64,000 bases of DNA from Malurus cyaneus samueli (GCA_009741485.1 CM019220.1:3276526-3340525), one strand, 5' to 3'. Positions 50,521-62,967 are shown, counted from the stretch's first letter. Numbers and translations are program-made. The notes: generated from the letters alone by a model not told the origin.

Positions 50521-53500
50521 TTAACAGAAGAGTCTGCTGGCTTTGTTAGCTTTACAGAAGTGTTTTTTCTCATCAGAAGAGAGAGGAGACTTCTGAACTG
50601 AAAACTACCACTTTCATCCTAACCTGTGAGAATTTACATTCTTAGTGCTGAGGAAATTAGTAGAACAAGCAGGGCTATAATTACTGTGCTTTTATAATAC
50701 TGACATTGTACCTAATTATGGTTTAGTCTGCAGAGAGCTCTGTTTGTTTAATAATCCCAGCAGACATGTCTGAGCATATGTTTTTGCGTCACCTGGATGT
50801 AGCTGGGAACGACTGGCACCACTGTCACGGAGGTGGAAGTTGACAAGATTTTACCTATTTTACTGTGGAAGGCATTGGCTCACCTTTGATATGCATGAAA
50901 TCACTTAAAGGTGAGCTGGAATCAGCATTTGGAGGCAAAGCAGCTCAATGCAGAGAGTCTTTGTTCCCTTTTTATGTGGTGAAATCAGGGTATAATTTTC
51001 TTTGCAGAATCTCAGCAGCTCGCAAAGCTGGCAATAAAATCCTCAGCCCCCCTGCTGATGAGGTGAGATCTGCTGTTTTTAACAAGGGTTAAACATCCAT
51101 CATCCTTCTGACCTGCTAAAATGATGGCATCTGCAGCTTTGATCCTGAGTTTACCACCTGTCCAATGCCTTTTGGTTTCTATTTATAGATGGCCAATTTT
51201 TCCTGAGTATGAACATTTTGATTTCCTCTCCTGCCTCCTCAGCCATCATTTGAACTGCAATTATCTTTTCCTCACATATGGAAAGTCTCAAAAGTAACTT
51301 AAAGACTTTTGGAGAGGAGAGAGGAGTCTGTATTTGTGATGGATTTCCTCCAGCCTGTTCTGTGGTGAGACCTTCTCCTGTGAAACCTGGGTATGTCATA
51401 TTTATTCAGGTGCCCACCAACTCCTTGTTCAGCACATCAGGGTGATGGGCCTTATTTCCATGACTGCAGTGGAATTTCTTAAATGTAGGATTGTGTTGGC
51501 AACCTTCAGATGGAAGAAATCTATGTTAAAATTTAAATTAAATTATTTCTTCTTGTTTTTTTGTGCAACTAAAATGTTTACGGTGTGCATGGGATGCCGT
51601 GTACCATTCCATCGATCCTTTTGCTGATGCTGTCTTTCGTTTCCTAATTGCCTGTTTCTCTTGACCATCCTGTGTGACACAAATAGCCTCAGGGACAACA
51701 GGGATTTGAAAAAGCAATAGCTGAGGAAAGCCTTCCCACAGGAATGCTGCCTTTGAATTAAATGCTTCCTCCATAAGGATATGTGGGGCTCTTTTGGTTT
51801 TTGTCAAGTGTCCAAATGTCTTGGCAAGAAACTTTAGAAATGATTTCTACCAAGTTGCTCGATAACATTAGAAAGTTACTGAAGATAACATATAGACAAA
51901 GTTGTCTTTGTTTTCACTTGTATCTGTTTTGATAGCTGTCTTTTTGCACAATTTACAAAAAATAGTAGTCAACACTTAGGAATTATAATAGCATGTCACC
52001 TTAAAAAAGTCAAAGAAGTAATTATCCAAATTGATAGTTCCTTGGATTTAGCTTGCTTTTGAATAATTCAGTGCTTAATTTATATATAATTGTTTTTTAA
52101 ACAGATGGTAATGTTTCAAAATATTTAATAAATACATGTTTTACGATTTTTAAAATAACATGAAATAATTGTGGGTGGTAGCACTTTGTTTTACCTTGCA
52201 TGATGAACCAGTGGTGACTGTAGAATGCAGCCTAGGACAAAAGCTTGTATCTGCAATAAAGCTCTTGTCAGAGAAGGGTGATTCTTATCTCCCTTTAAAA
52301 ACAAAGGGTTTTGTTATTAGTCCCAAGTTAAAGTTAAAGAATGTAATATTCTTCTCATCCTTTTATCAATCCAACTCTTGTCCAAAAGTGTCGAGGCTTT
52401 GACCATTTTCTTCTCGTTTCCAAAGAGCCAATGGGCAGATGGGCTCATCCATCCTGCGTGTGGTCACTCAAGGCTCACACAGCTCACCCAGGGCCATTCC
52501 TGCTGTCCTGGGAACGGGGGAATAAATCCAAGCAGAGAGGGTTTCACAACTTGTTTGTAGGTAGCTGGTGTCTGATATCAAATCCATCCTTTGCTTTGAT
52601 CCTTCTTTGTAAAATGGCCTTTTGGGGCAGAATGCAAGCTGCCCTCATCGATACCATGTAAAATTTTCTAGCAGCAACTTTTTGCTAAATGCTGTGTCTT
52701 GCTCCCTGTGAATAATACCTTTGCCTACTCAGAAAATCCTATTGAAGACCTACTGACAGCAGCAGCTAAAATCACAATGCATTGCTCTCTAGTGGTGTGA
52801 AAATTATTATTCAATGTATGTGTTTCCAAATTGCACCTTAAATTATCCGTCTTGGATCATGCTATCAAAAAAGTCAGACCTGAACTGCAGAGGGTCACAA
52901 TTTTAACTACTTTTCCAACTGTTAAATTGCAATTAAACCTATATTAGGCAACACTTTGGCGTGCCTTTTACTTAATTCTTGCAATTTAACTTAGGAGTGT
53001 TGCATGTAGTTATTTAAAATAATGGATATGACTTCAGTAGGGCCCAGCATAAATATGGAACCATTTGTAGGATCAGAGTCAATTTTATGAAGGTTTATAT
53101 GAAAAGCAGATTATTTTGGTTACAAGTTTTTAATATTACTACCACATTTTTAATGTTTGGTGGTGTCCAACTTGAATAAAACAGTTAACCCTGACAATGA
53201 GATTCTCCTTTTAGCTCTTCATGTAGACATTGTGTAGAAAGGAATTTTAGCTTGGTTTTCCCCTAGTTCTCTCATCCTTTCAATAACTGAGCACAGTTTA
53301 AAATTATCTTAGTATTTAACCCCATTTCCCTGTAGATTAATTATCCCTATATAAAACAAATGTGTATCAAACATATGCAATTGCTTACTGAAGCAGATTT
53401 GACTGTTTCATTTAATATAAGTCTCTTGTTGCACAAAACAAACCCGTCATATTTAAGATATCTCTGGTCATTAAAATTGAATTATGCAATAGGCTTCCAT

Positions 53501-53741
53501 CTGCTATTGAAACCTGTTCATCATTATTTTGTGTCATTTTGAGTGGGAGCATTCTGAGAAATGCTTGGTGACAGCAGGCTTGGCTCTCCCAGCTGTGAGA
53601 GCAGGGGTAGGGCAGGCCTTCCTTTCTTCCTTCTTTCCTAGCTGCAAAAATGCATTTATTGTCTTCTGAGAAGGTTTTCTCCAAGAGTTTGCTTCTCACT
53701 TCTCCATCCTTGCCATCTTCTTCAAAATCCTTCATTTGCTT

Positions 53742-53798
53742 CGTGCGGTGCGAGTTGCAAGCTCCTCCCAGCGTGTCGCCCAGCCCGCCGCGTTATCG
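53742..53798. promoter_or_regulatory. Isolated CpG cluster
   Basis: Nine CpG dinucleotides fall within 57 bp (TTCGTGCGGTGCGAG, then GCGTGTCGCC, CCCGCCGCGTTATCGCC), in an intron where 500 bp can pass with almost none. It is too short to be a classical CpG island. No TATA box or clear exon adjoins it. It might be a regulatory element, a GC-rich repeat scrap, or chance. Confidence 0.3.
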
Positions 53799-55122
53799 CC
53801 ATGGGATGAACACAGCATGTCCATCCATCAAGCTGGGCCATTGCTGGGTGACACTGATGGTGGTTAGCAGAGCAGTTTGCATTAAATGATTGGCACTGGA
53901 GCGGTGCAGGAGTGGGCAGGGAAGATGGATGGGCCGTGTTGCAGTGCTGGAGTGGGAGCTGGGAAATGGGAGCTGAGCCCCGCAGCCACGGCACAGAGCC
54001 CACTGGGGCAGGTGTGGGCTCTGCTGGAATAGATGAGCCAGGGAGGGCAGGAATTCTGCTTATAAAAATTGCTCTGACATCCTGTGAAAAAGCTGCACTT
54101 TGTGAGAATGAACCGTTTAGCTGATAGAAGACTCTATGATTTTAGGATTATCCTTTTTGGCATCATATCCAAATTTCTGAGTACGGCAAAAGGAATAAAA
54201 TTTGTTCTTGAGTCCTAAAACAAAGCAAATAAGCAAATCAAGCACAGCAGATCACAGAGCCTCAACATCCTCCTCCAGGGAAATAAAAGAGAAAGTAAAG
54301 AAGATGGTTCAATTCACTCCAAATACTTTATAGTTTCTTCCATTCTGCCATTCCGCTTTGGATTTCGTAATGCTTTATGATAACTTATTTTTCTTTTTTT
54401 TTTTTTTTTTCCTAGTGTAACTTTGTTTTCCCATTATTCAATTATCTGAGTTACCTAGATCTTCCCTATCTATATCTTTCCTTCACAAAGTTATCTGCAC
54501 TTTAAAAGAAATCTGAAAACTTTTATTGAAAGTGATGATAAGCAGAGCATTTTTTTCCTTGTTATTCCCATCATGTTCCCAGTATCTTAAAATATCACAA
54601 CAGTTTATGTGCTTTTCCTTGCTTGTATGGACAGATGTCATTCTATTAGAGTCTGAAAAATTCAAATGAAATGGCTTTGTTATGTTTTACACGGTAAGAA
54701 AGCTACGAGATTAAAACAATGACATCATTGATTACCCTTTGATAGATTAAATTTATCTAAATTAATTATCTTTCAGTATTTGCTAAAAATGTTCAAATGT
54801 GAAAATTCACAATGATAGAACATCTGCTCAGCAGAGGGCTTATCAAAGGTATTGTAATAAGCTATGTAATGAATGTTTCAGCTTTCAAAAGAGAAAATAT
54901 TTGGTGTGGCATTTATTTAAATAATTTGTCTCAAGTCAGGATTTCCATCCCACTTTAAGAAAAAGAAGCAATTTTGCCGTGAAAACATTATAATTGAATT
55001 TGGAAGCTTTACAACTAAGCGAAGGGAAAAACATAACTTGGAAAATCTGAGCTCCAAGAGCTAGCACAGATAGGAGATGAAAAAGATTCATTTGAAGTCC
55101 TGCTTGGAGGCACAGTAAGTGG

Positions 55123-55152
55123 CGCACTGCGGCGAAGCGGGTTTGAAATCGG
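55123..55152. promoter_or_regulatory. Minor CpG group
   Basis: Five CpGs in about 30 bp (GGCGCACTGCGGCGAAGCGG and ATCGG), directly after a donor-like CACAGTAAGT (55111-55120). No open exon with a matching acceptor is evident upstream. Weak evidence for any function. Confidence 0.15.
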
Positions 55153-57727
55153 CTCTGGGTGACTTGTTCTCAGTCCCCACCCGTCTGCTCATTTCTTCTG
55201 CTCTTCAGGAGTTTGCCTGTCAGACCTTTTGGAGATTTGATCCTTGGAGTAGCTGAAAGCCTGAGCATTTTCTCCATTGAGCTTCCTGATTAAGCAGCAA
55301 ACATGTCTTTGTACCAGAAATATATTATTCAAGTCATGGCTCCTAGAATTTCTTTTGTGAAAGTTTGCGTTGTTTATCCAGGTGTATCTCCTTGGACTAA
55401 GAAGTGTCTTTATATAAGAGCACCTGTGAAGGTTCTTGCCAAGATGTTTGCAGTTCATTTTAAAAACTTTTTTTTTATTTCTATAAATTTGTTAACTTTT
55501 TTAAATCCTCTGTCACAGCCATTTCTTCCTGTCAAGGAGGAAATGAAATTTATAATGTTATGAACATATAGTTTGATAATACAGCTAAGGTGGTGGAGAG
55601 GCTAAGAGGTTTTCACATTCCATATAAATGTTTTTTTCAAAGGCATTTTGTTCTTTGACATGGGAAAGAGAGAAGGGTTGTTTCAGTGGAAACCTTTGAA
55701 GGCTTTCCACAAGTGAGAACATTTTCACCCTTGTTCACCCTGGCATTGCTGTCAACAGCTGAAAGGGCACCTCGTTGACTCTGGTACAGGGCTTGTCACT
55801 CTCCACACACTGAGGGACAAGTGATGGTCACTTTAACCCTTCATCCTGACATTAACATTCACTGCAGGTCAGGCTGTTTGGAAAGAAGGACTGCTTCACC
55901 CTGGGGAATGTGTTTGCATGTTTCCTCCGCTTTTCAGGGAGGTGAAGGGAAATTGTGAAGAAATGATTCAGAGGGAGATTGTTGGGCCTTGAGCCTCCTT
56001 TCTGTGTGGGGTTGCTGGGAGCAGGAATGGCAGCATTACAGGTAATGTGTTTCTATTAGTGTGTCTCTATTGTGTTAGACAAGGCACCTGGCTATTCTGT
56101 GGTATTTTTGAGCCATTAGAGAACATAGCTATCATGTAATTTCGTAGTTTGTGAGATGGGTATTATTCTGTGACCCTTTGCTGATTAGGTAAAAATTGGC
56201 TCAGGTATATTTGGGTGTTTCTCATTATCTGGGTGTTTCTTAAATTGCTCTGTGCACAGATTGGGCCAAGTTGAGTCTGAATAACTTTCTCTAGTTCAAA
56301 TCCATAGTAGGGGACTTAGGGTCGCCCCCCCTTAATGGAAATATGTTTTTTTGGCAAAGAAAGGGCCAGAAAGAACAAGGAACAAGATGGCCCCTAAACT
56401 TATCACCTGCCCACTTCCAAAATTACTCCAGGATTTACATGAAACAGTGGATGTTTCTCATCTTAGAGTTAGTACTGACCTCAATATTTGCTTAGTCTGA
56501 TGCATAAATTAGAGTAGCACACAATAAGTCCAAAAAATACGAGGGATTCTTATAACTGTATGATGTAAATAAGGAATTTGAGCCTGAATATGATGGGCTG
56601 AGAACTAGGATACCTGGTGTCACTTCAAAGACTGATCAGGCTCCAAACAAGATGCTGTGACCTTGCTGGGAGGAAGATGTGCAGAATGAGGAAAGCTTGC
56701 AGGTGGAATTTAAACATAAGTGGTTTAAAGTGAGCATATGGTGCTTTTACTGACTGGTACCTGTGTGTGAGCTTTGCCTATGGATAAAGCAATTAGCTGA
56801 TTAGTAAATGCTGAGTAAGTGATAACTAATTTGCCAGGAGCTGAATAAATACACATAAAACATCACTATTTCTGTTTGGAATGCTTCAAATGAACATACC
56901 GACATCTCTTTAAGCTCCTTTGCAGTGTGGAAGAACAAAACAGGGTTTGGTATGTCTTGAGAGAGATTTTTAGCTTCTGTAAGTAAAATTTACTCTGAAC
57001 ACAGCATTATACTGAACTGGGTAGGACAGAAATAAATGATATCGTAATCATATTTTTATACCCTGAATGTAAATCTGTTTACTGTTTTGCAAGACACATC
57101 CCAAGGATTTTGTCTGTGGTTTAGTGAGGCCAAAATGTAAATATTTTACTCTGTGCTGGGCTCTAAAAACGTGGATTTAACTAGAAAGGTATAAAAGGTT
57201 TGAAAAGTATTATATAAAGTTTGAAAGTCATAAGTAGGAAGTGCTGTGCATGCTCTTTCTTCACATTTCCCTTTCAGTTACAGTAATTTAGGTTTTAGCT
57301 TATGATGAGTTCTGTCATAAATTACTACCGGAATACACTTGTCAACTTTGGAGTAAATTTTGCTGAAATTAATCTGGAAACCCTCCCATGTTTCAGTGAG
57401 AGATCAAAGAAAATCCCAAATGGAAAACATGCTTTTGAGAGGGGGGGAAAAATGTTCTGAGTTCTTAAGCTCTTGTAATGAAGATAACTTAATTAAAATC
57501 AAAGCAAAACTAATTAAGAACTTAAAAGTGCAAGTTTTTGGTTGCATAATACCCCTGAAACATGGCAGAATGGGTTTATTTTCATTGGCAGAAGTTTCTG
57601 GTTATGCAGACAGGTGATGGAGTCACCAGTGGATCAAAATGAAAATGTGCAGCTGGATTGCAATTCTGTGACCACTTCTTTTGGCCTTTCTGCTCTTTCT
57701 TAGTCTTCCTGTGCTTTAGCTTCTGGG

Positions 57728-57778
57728 GAAAAAAACAAACAAACAAAAAAAAACACCCAAAAAAAAAACAACCAAAAC
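57728..57778. repeat. A-rich/AC low-complexity tract
   Basis: A runs interrupted by C (AACAAACAAACAAAA, ACACCCAAAA), very similar in texture to 5114-5183. Confidence 0.9.
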
Positions 57779-59937
57779 TGTTTTGCCAGGCAATTCCCCT
57801 TCTCTCCTATTAGTTTTGTCTGGGTATGTAGCTGGGGACAAACCAGCTCAAAACTTCTGTCACTTTACAGTTTTAATTCCTGGATTTCATGGTTCATTCC
57901 TAGATCTTGCCATTCTCAAGTGGAAAAGAAAAAAAAAAACCTGTCCGCACACACATCCCCTTAACCTGTGTGCACCTTTTCTTGCCCTCTTCCTGTCTTG
58001 AATATGGAGAGGGAATAGAAAATGTCAACATATTTTTTTGGTTTCACTTGAAACACGGTGAAAATATTTTAAGTGCAAAATTTAATGAAATCAAATTAAT
58101 GAGGCATTCTTCCTTCCCATTCATCTTAAGCTATTGCTATAAAAGCTTTTAAAAATTACGTTGTGATGATCTTTTATCCTTCAACATCCATTCCCATCGT
58201 GCTGTATCCTATCCTTCAAAAGCTTCTGTTGCAATGTGCTTTTTGGGTTAGCGTGCAAATGCGGTTTTTCTGAGTATTTATTGAAAGCCTAATGAGCAGG
58301 CTCCCTGCTCTAACGGATCAAGACTTCATCAGGCTGAGTTTTGCTCACTTTGAAGAGCGTTGCCATATGGGAGGTTTGTTTTTTTCAGGCTCTCTCAGGT
58401 GTTCTTGGCAGATGGAAATGGAAGTGCTCGGAAGGCAGAGCACCGAGCAACTCCCATCGGAGCGTTTGGGGGTCACCAAGAGCACGGCAGGAGCCTGGCA
58501 CATCCCCAGAGCACCAGAGCAAGGGGCTGCTCCAAGTGGGAAGCACAATCCTAGGAATCACCTGCTTCCTTGACAAAGACAGGTTTAATTAAATTCCCAG
58601 CAAATAATTTACAGTCTCGTGACAGAGCTGGAGAGCACTCAATTATATTAATGTTATCTCCCATATAGTTCTTTTCAAGAGCCCTGTTAACCTGCTTTTC
58701 TTTATTGCATTCCTTCAAATAGGAAGGATCCAGGTCGCTTTGACCCCTGACAGTCCATGTGGTCACAGATCTTTATCCCTCGTTATTTAGGAGCTGAATG
58801 TAAGTTTATAGGGTCAGCTGCCTTTTTAATCCAGGAGCATTCCTGGTCCAGGCAGAGAGAGAAATCAGTCACTGGCTTGTGTGATTGGTTGATTGGTTAC
58901 TTTGCCTTTTCCCCCCCTTTCTTTTATCATCAAAATGGAATTTTTGTTTTCCCAGTCCAGTGTAATTTCATACATTATGATTGTAATAATTTCCTAATGG
59001 AAATTTTGAGGCTTTCCTCTTTAAAAGAAGGTTATATTAAAAGTAAAACCCAAGACAACAAAAAAAACCTTACAACAAAAAAAAAACAACACATTTTTGG
59101 CTGTGGGAACATTGACTTTAAAACAGACACACCAGATTTTCTTTTCCTTTTTTTCAAACTTTCCTTCTAAGAGCCCCTGCCAGGTGTTTGCAGCATAGGA
59201 TGGGAGTATAGGAGTGGTATCCTTAGGGAGGCAAAGCTTTCATTTACCCATAGAGGGATGATTTCTCACCATCTGCTCTGTATCTCAAAGAATTGGGATG
59301 TTAAAAATGTGAATTTTCCCATCCATTGGGAACTTTTCTATGCGGCTCACATATTACAGAAGGAAAAAGGTGTCACCAAAAATAACTGTTTTACTCACTT
59401 CTGGGCCATCTTAGATGACTATTTTTTAGCAAGAGGATTGTTGTGGTTTTTGCTTTGTTTTGTTTTGTTTCTTTAAAGCCCAGTAATTAGTTCATGTCTG
59501 TGATTAACTGGTCCAATTCATTCTGTAAAGATAACAGCTGAAAATAAAAGTAATTCTGTAGTTATGCAAAAGAAAATGTTTGAGAAAGCACTTTCAGAGC
59601 CAATAAAACCCTGAGGTAATATTAAAGAGCTTCATTCTAAACAAAATCTATTTTTCAAACTGTTTTATAAGTTAGTGGGTTTTTTTCACTCTGCCAGAAT
59701 ATAAAAAGCTTAGATCTCCATAATTTCTGTATTGTTGCATAAAAGGCAAACCAAGAATTTAATAGTATGGAAATAGCTAAATTTATTTCTCTTTTTTTTT
59801 TTTTTTAATAAGTAGCAAACAAGCCTTTTTTCAAGCACACATGCTCAACTCTGAGCTATGTATGAAATTGCTTTTTAGAATTTTCTTTCTATCCATACTT
59901 AGGCTATTTTCATAATCTTTGAAAAAGGGAACAATGC

Positions 59938-59941
<4 letters not shown>

Positions 59942-59980
<39 letters not shown>
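59942..59980. repeat. T39 homopolymer
   Basis: 39 consecutive T bases flanked by A on both sides. Confidence 0.95.
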
Positions 59981-59982
<2 letters not shown>

Positions 59983-61379
59983 TTGACGTGTGTGACCATC
60001 TGCAGGTTTGAAAGAAGCTGTAGCACAAGGGAAGGGATAATAACCCTGCCAAGTTTGGTTTCAGACAAGATTTCTGTTCTATAGGTATTGTACATGTGGT
60101 TATTTGAGGAGGTTCATGAAGAACCAGACACTCGTGTGACCTTGACTGCACAAGTGTTTTCACAACTTTGCATTTCTATATTTATTCAGTAGTATATCTT
60201 TCACTCAGCTGTCAGTTCAGAAACCTGTGAAAATAAAAAAAAAATTAAAAAAAAAATTTTTAAAATCTTAATTAAAAAATAAGTGGACATGTTTGGCAAT
60301 GCTAGTTCATCCTGTAGTACAAGCAGAAATTCATGATGGATTTCAAGGATACTAAAAAAAAAAAAAAAAAAATAAAATTCAAAGTCCTTCTGTGTGTTTC
60401 TCATATTGCTGCGCATTTTTGAAATGCTAAAACTTGCCATACTCTCTCCCTCTGACTTCCAGGATGGTTTCTCAAGATGTGCTGTCAAAGCAGGGCCTTT
60501 AATCATCTCCCCGAAAGCTTTAAGCAAAACCACTTCCATGTAAACTTACACTCTTAATTATACAGTCACTCATTTTTGCTTTTGAGGGGGATAAATTAAG
60601 ATATAACAAAAATCCTTTCATTCTTGCAGGCTTATAGAAGCTGTGATATAGTTAGTTTAGGAAATATGAAATATATCTATGTAGTAGTTGCAAATTTGGC
60701 TTGTTTGAAGCTGATTGCCATCAGTAGTTGAGAACCTGACCTCGGAAATGAGGCCTGCCCAGAGGAAATGATTAAATGATAACTTTAATAAAGTGCTCGT
60801 GTTGTTGTTTCCTTTGGTAATAATACATCCCATGGCTTTTGGAGTGAACTACACCAATGGGCAGATCTACAAATGGATTTGGTTTTAATTGTCTCCTCCT
60901 TTATACTTGGTTTTATGTCTTTGTGACATTATTGACTCCAGTGAAGTTATTTCTCTCCTGTGCCAGTGTAAGAATAATGAGGAAACCTTTTCCCAGCAAT
61001 CTGCAATGTAACCTTGTGGAAGACACTACTGTAATTTATATATTGATAAAATGAATATAATATATTGCACAGAGGTTTTGTGAGCTTTAATTAATATTAG
61101 AATAGTTTTACATTGAATAATGATGGAATAGTCTTGAGTTAATTAAGTCTAGATCTCAAGGACATCAGCCTGTGGTAGTTGAATGCAGCAGATACTGTGG
61201 GAGTGCCAAACTTCCAGAATTGCCCTCTTTTAAAAGCCATTGTTTTCAAGGTGCCCCAGTGTTGACTTGAAATAACTGAATTATTTGTTTCCAAATTTGT
61301 CCCATGAACTATAAAACATTTTTTTTTATAAAACTGAGGTAGATTTGGTCTTTAAAATACATACCTAAGAAAGCTTGAA

Positions 61380-61434
61380 AATATATATATATATATATTA
61401 TATATATATATTTATTTATTTATGTATTTATTTA
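61380..61434. repeat. TA microsatellite merging into (TTTA)n
   Basis: About 18 bp of AT, a phase break, TA again, then TTTATTTATTTATGTATTTATTTA. It ends about 460 bp upstream of the LDLa exon. Confidence 0.93.
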
Positions 61435-61849
61435 AGTAGAACTTTGAATGCTTACAGAAATACGTCATTGAAATTTGGTTACTTGAAACAATTCAAAAGT
61501 ATTTTCTGTGGCAGGAGAGTTGAGTGCGGGGTATCCCTGTTGATAACATGACATTAAAAAATGTTAATTTTTATCTAGTGAGCAAATTTAATTCTCATGG
61601 TGAAATATTTAGAAAAAAAAACAGAATTTCTTAAAATTATTTTTCATAGCAGTAGTTCATGCTGGTGTTTCTTTTGGGTTGGAAGGGTGATGGGCAGCTC
61701 CCACTGAACCCTCAGTTGGATTTTGGGATTCTGCCCTAAGTGAGGGTACCAGATACCATTCAATTATTACTTCACATTGTTCCTATCATTTGATTTTTGC
61801 TTTCTGAGTCATTTCATCCCCACTTCTCATTTTCATTGTGCCATTTTTT

Positions 61850-61900
61850 TTTCCCTCCACTTTTAACCATTTCATTCTAACCCATTGTCATTTCCAGAAG
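61850..61900 (+). other. Splice acceptor region of the LRP1B exon (branch point, pyrimidine tract, NAGNAG)
   Basis: A T/C-rich stretch (about 61847-61895) ends in TTTCCAG at 61891-61897, a good vertebrate 3' splice site. CTAAC at 61877-61881 is a consensus-like branch point whose adenine (61880) lies 18 bases before the exon, and TTAAC at 61863-61867 is a second candidate. The acceptor is followed at once by a second AG (CAGAAG, 61895-61900), so a start at 61901 is possible. It would keep the frame and drop one codon. I chose 61898 because the upstream AG has the better pyrimidine context. Confidence 0.85.
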
Positions 61901-62023
61901 AGCATCCCCTGTGTGACGTAGGGGAGTTCCTGTGCCACGATCGTGTCACGTGTGTGTCCTGGCACGGGCTGTGTGACGGGGAGCCCGACTGTCCCGATGA
62001 TTCAGATGAGTCCTTAGACACCT
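61898..62023 (+). CDS. LRP1B: LRP1B internal exon encoding the first LDL-receptor class A repeat (human exon 2 equivalent)
   Basis: This 126-bp exon encodes 41 complete codons and split codons at both ends (phase 1 to phase 1). The first full codon is GAG at 61900. Cysteine codons begin at 61912, 61933, 61951, 61972 and 61990, and the sixth cysteine is split across the donor (its T is 62023). This is the six-cysteine spacing of one LDLa module. The stretch [13 protein letters not shown] carries the acidic residues that bind calcium in this family. The segments GEFLCHD and [12 protein letters not shown] match what I recall of the N-terminal repeat of LRP1B and fit LRP1 less well. LRP1B is a giant endocytic membrane receptor of the LDL-receptor family; this repeat lies in the extracellular N-terminal ligand-binding region. 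The exon has at least eight CpGs within CpG-poor introns, consistent with coding constraint. Exon 1 and exon 3 are not seen in the window. The LDLa identity is near certain; LRP1B rather than a paralogue is strongly likely. Confidence 0.93.
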
Positions 62024-62030
62024 GTAAGTA
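62021..62030 (+). other. Splice donor of the LRP1B exon
   Basis: CCT|GTAAGTA places the exon end at 62023. Intron positions +1 to +6 are the full GTAAGT consensus. Reading through the donor gives an in-frame TAA (62028-62030) directly after TGT AAG, so the coding frame cannot continue without splicing. The sixth LDLa cysteine is completed by the next exon. Confidence 0.9.
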
Positions 62031-62045
62031 AAGAAGGACCCACTC

Positions 62046-62064
62046 TTTTATTTTATTTTATTTT
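62046..62064 (+). repeat. (TTTTA)n microsatellite
   Basis: TTTTATTTTATTTTATTTT, just under four units, 22 bp into intron 2. Confidence 0.9.
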
Positions 62065-62919
62065 GTCTCCCTTTGAAGTGTAACATTTTTTGCAGTTCTA
62101 ACTAGACAGCTAGAAAGAGCAGGTTCCATTTTGTTTTATCAATCCTGTATGAATCTTCCTGTCGAGGGGAGCAGGTTACATTCTTTATGTAGGTGAGAGG
62201 CAGAAGAAATGGAAGAGATGGAAGGTGTTTTGTTCTTGTGCCACTCTGTAATGAGCACTGGAGCATGTGTCCCCTCTGCTCTCATTGATGGGCTGAGAGT
62301 GCAAAGACAGACACAGGAAAATGTGTTCCTATAAATACATTTAGGGGATGTAAAGGGGTGGAAGAGAAGAGTGCAAAATACTTTCAGTACAAATCTGAAA
62401 AGCATACAAACATCAAAGGGAAGAATGAAAGAAGATGTGAGAGCTGTGAGGACGAAAGAAGCAAAGAAAGGAAAATGATGGAAAGCTTTAATAAAACATA
62501 TTTAATTCTAGTGAAGACCTTGTTGGTTATTTTTAATGTGGCTAAGAGCTTCTGAACACCAGAGTAGCAACCTTACAGGCTTTTTTCTTATCAGCCTTGT
62601 AGACTGCTGATGAGGTGTTATTAAATCTTAATGTTCCCTTGTTTCCTGTGTTCTGAGGAAAATGAGGGAATTTCCTGATTTCATCCCCAGGATAATCACT
62701 TAATGTAAGAGAAAAACCATGTATTTTGTATCAAAGCAATACTGACAATCAGGAAGGCTGGAAATGGAGTGTGCCGCTCAAAGCAGAGAAAATATCAAAC
62801 ATCAGACAGTTTGTAGGAGTCTCATCTTTAAAATGAGGGACATAAGCTCAAGATGTCTGGGAGCTGTTTCTGTCTGGGCAAACACTGCGGTGCTGATTGC
62901 AGCCTTCCTGTTCTGGTGC

Positions 62920-62967
62920 TTGTTCCCTGGAACTGATCGGGGAATTGTTCCCTGGAACTGATCGGGG
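62920..62967 (+). repeat. 25-bp-period tandem duplication
   Basis: TTGTTCCCTGGAACTGATCG followed by GGG occurs at 62920-62942 and again identically at 62945-62967, separated by AA. Perfect identity over 23 bp implies a recent duplication. It contains the short palindrome TTCCCTGGAA-like centre. Confidence 0.95.

Larger units (their letters stand above)
45717..61849. other. Intronic stretch upstream of the exon
   Basis: Long AT-rich intron. It contains T18 (48461-48478), TA microsatellites (50482-50520, 61380-61434), a CpG cluster (53742-53798), a smaller CpG group (55123-55152), a C-interrupted A tract (57728-57778) and a 39-base T run (59942-59980). I recognise no mobile element here, which makes this the longest repeat-element-free part of the window. 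Confidence 0.55.
1..61897 (+). other. LRP1B: LRP1B intron 1 (3' portion, partial)
   Basis: Everything upstream of the LDLa exon reads as intronic DNA. It is AT-rich and CpG-depleted, with many homopolymers, microsatellites and CR1 fragments, and no convincing exon on either strand. A phase 1 intron of more than 60 kb before the first ligand-binding repeat fits the known architecture of LRP1B, which has very large 5' introns. The assignment to intron 1 depends on the exon being the first LDLa repeat. An unrecognised alternative first exon or a nested noncoding RNA gene cannot be excluded from sequence alone. Confidence 0.8.

Noticed and set aside
54391..54415. Very strong-looking acceptor (T-rich tract then CCTAG)
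   Set aside because: No open exon with a good donor follows, and T-rich runs ending in AG are common in this intron.
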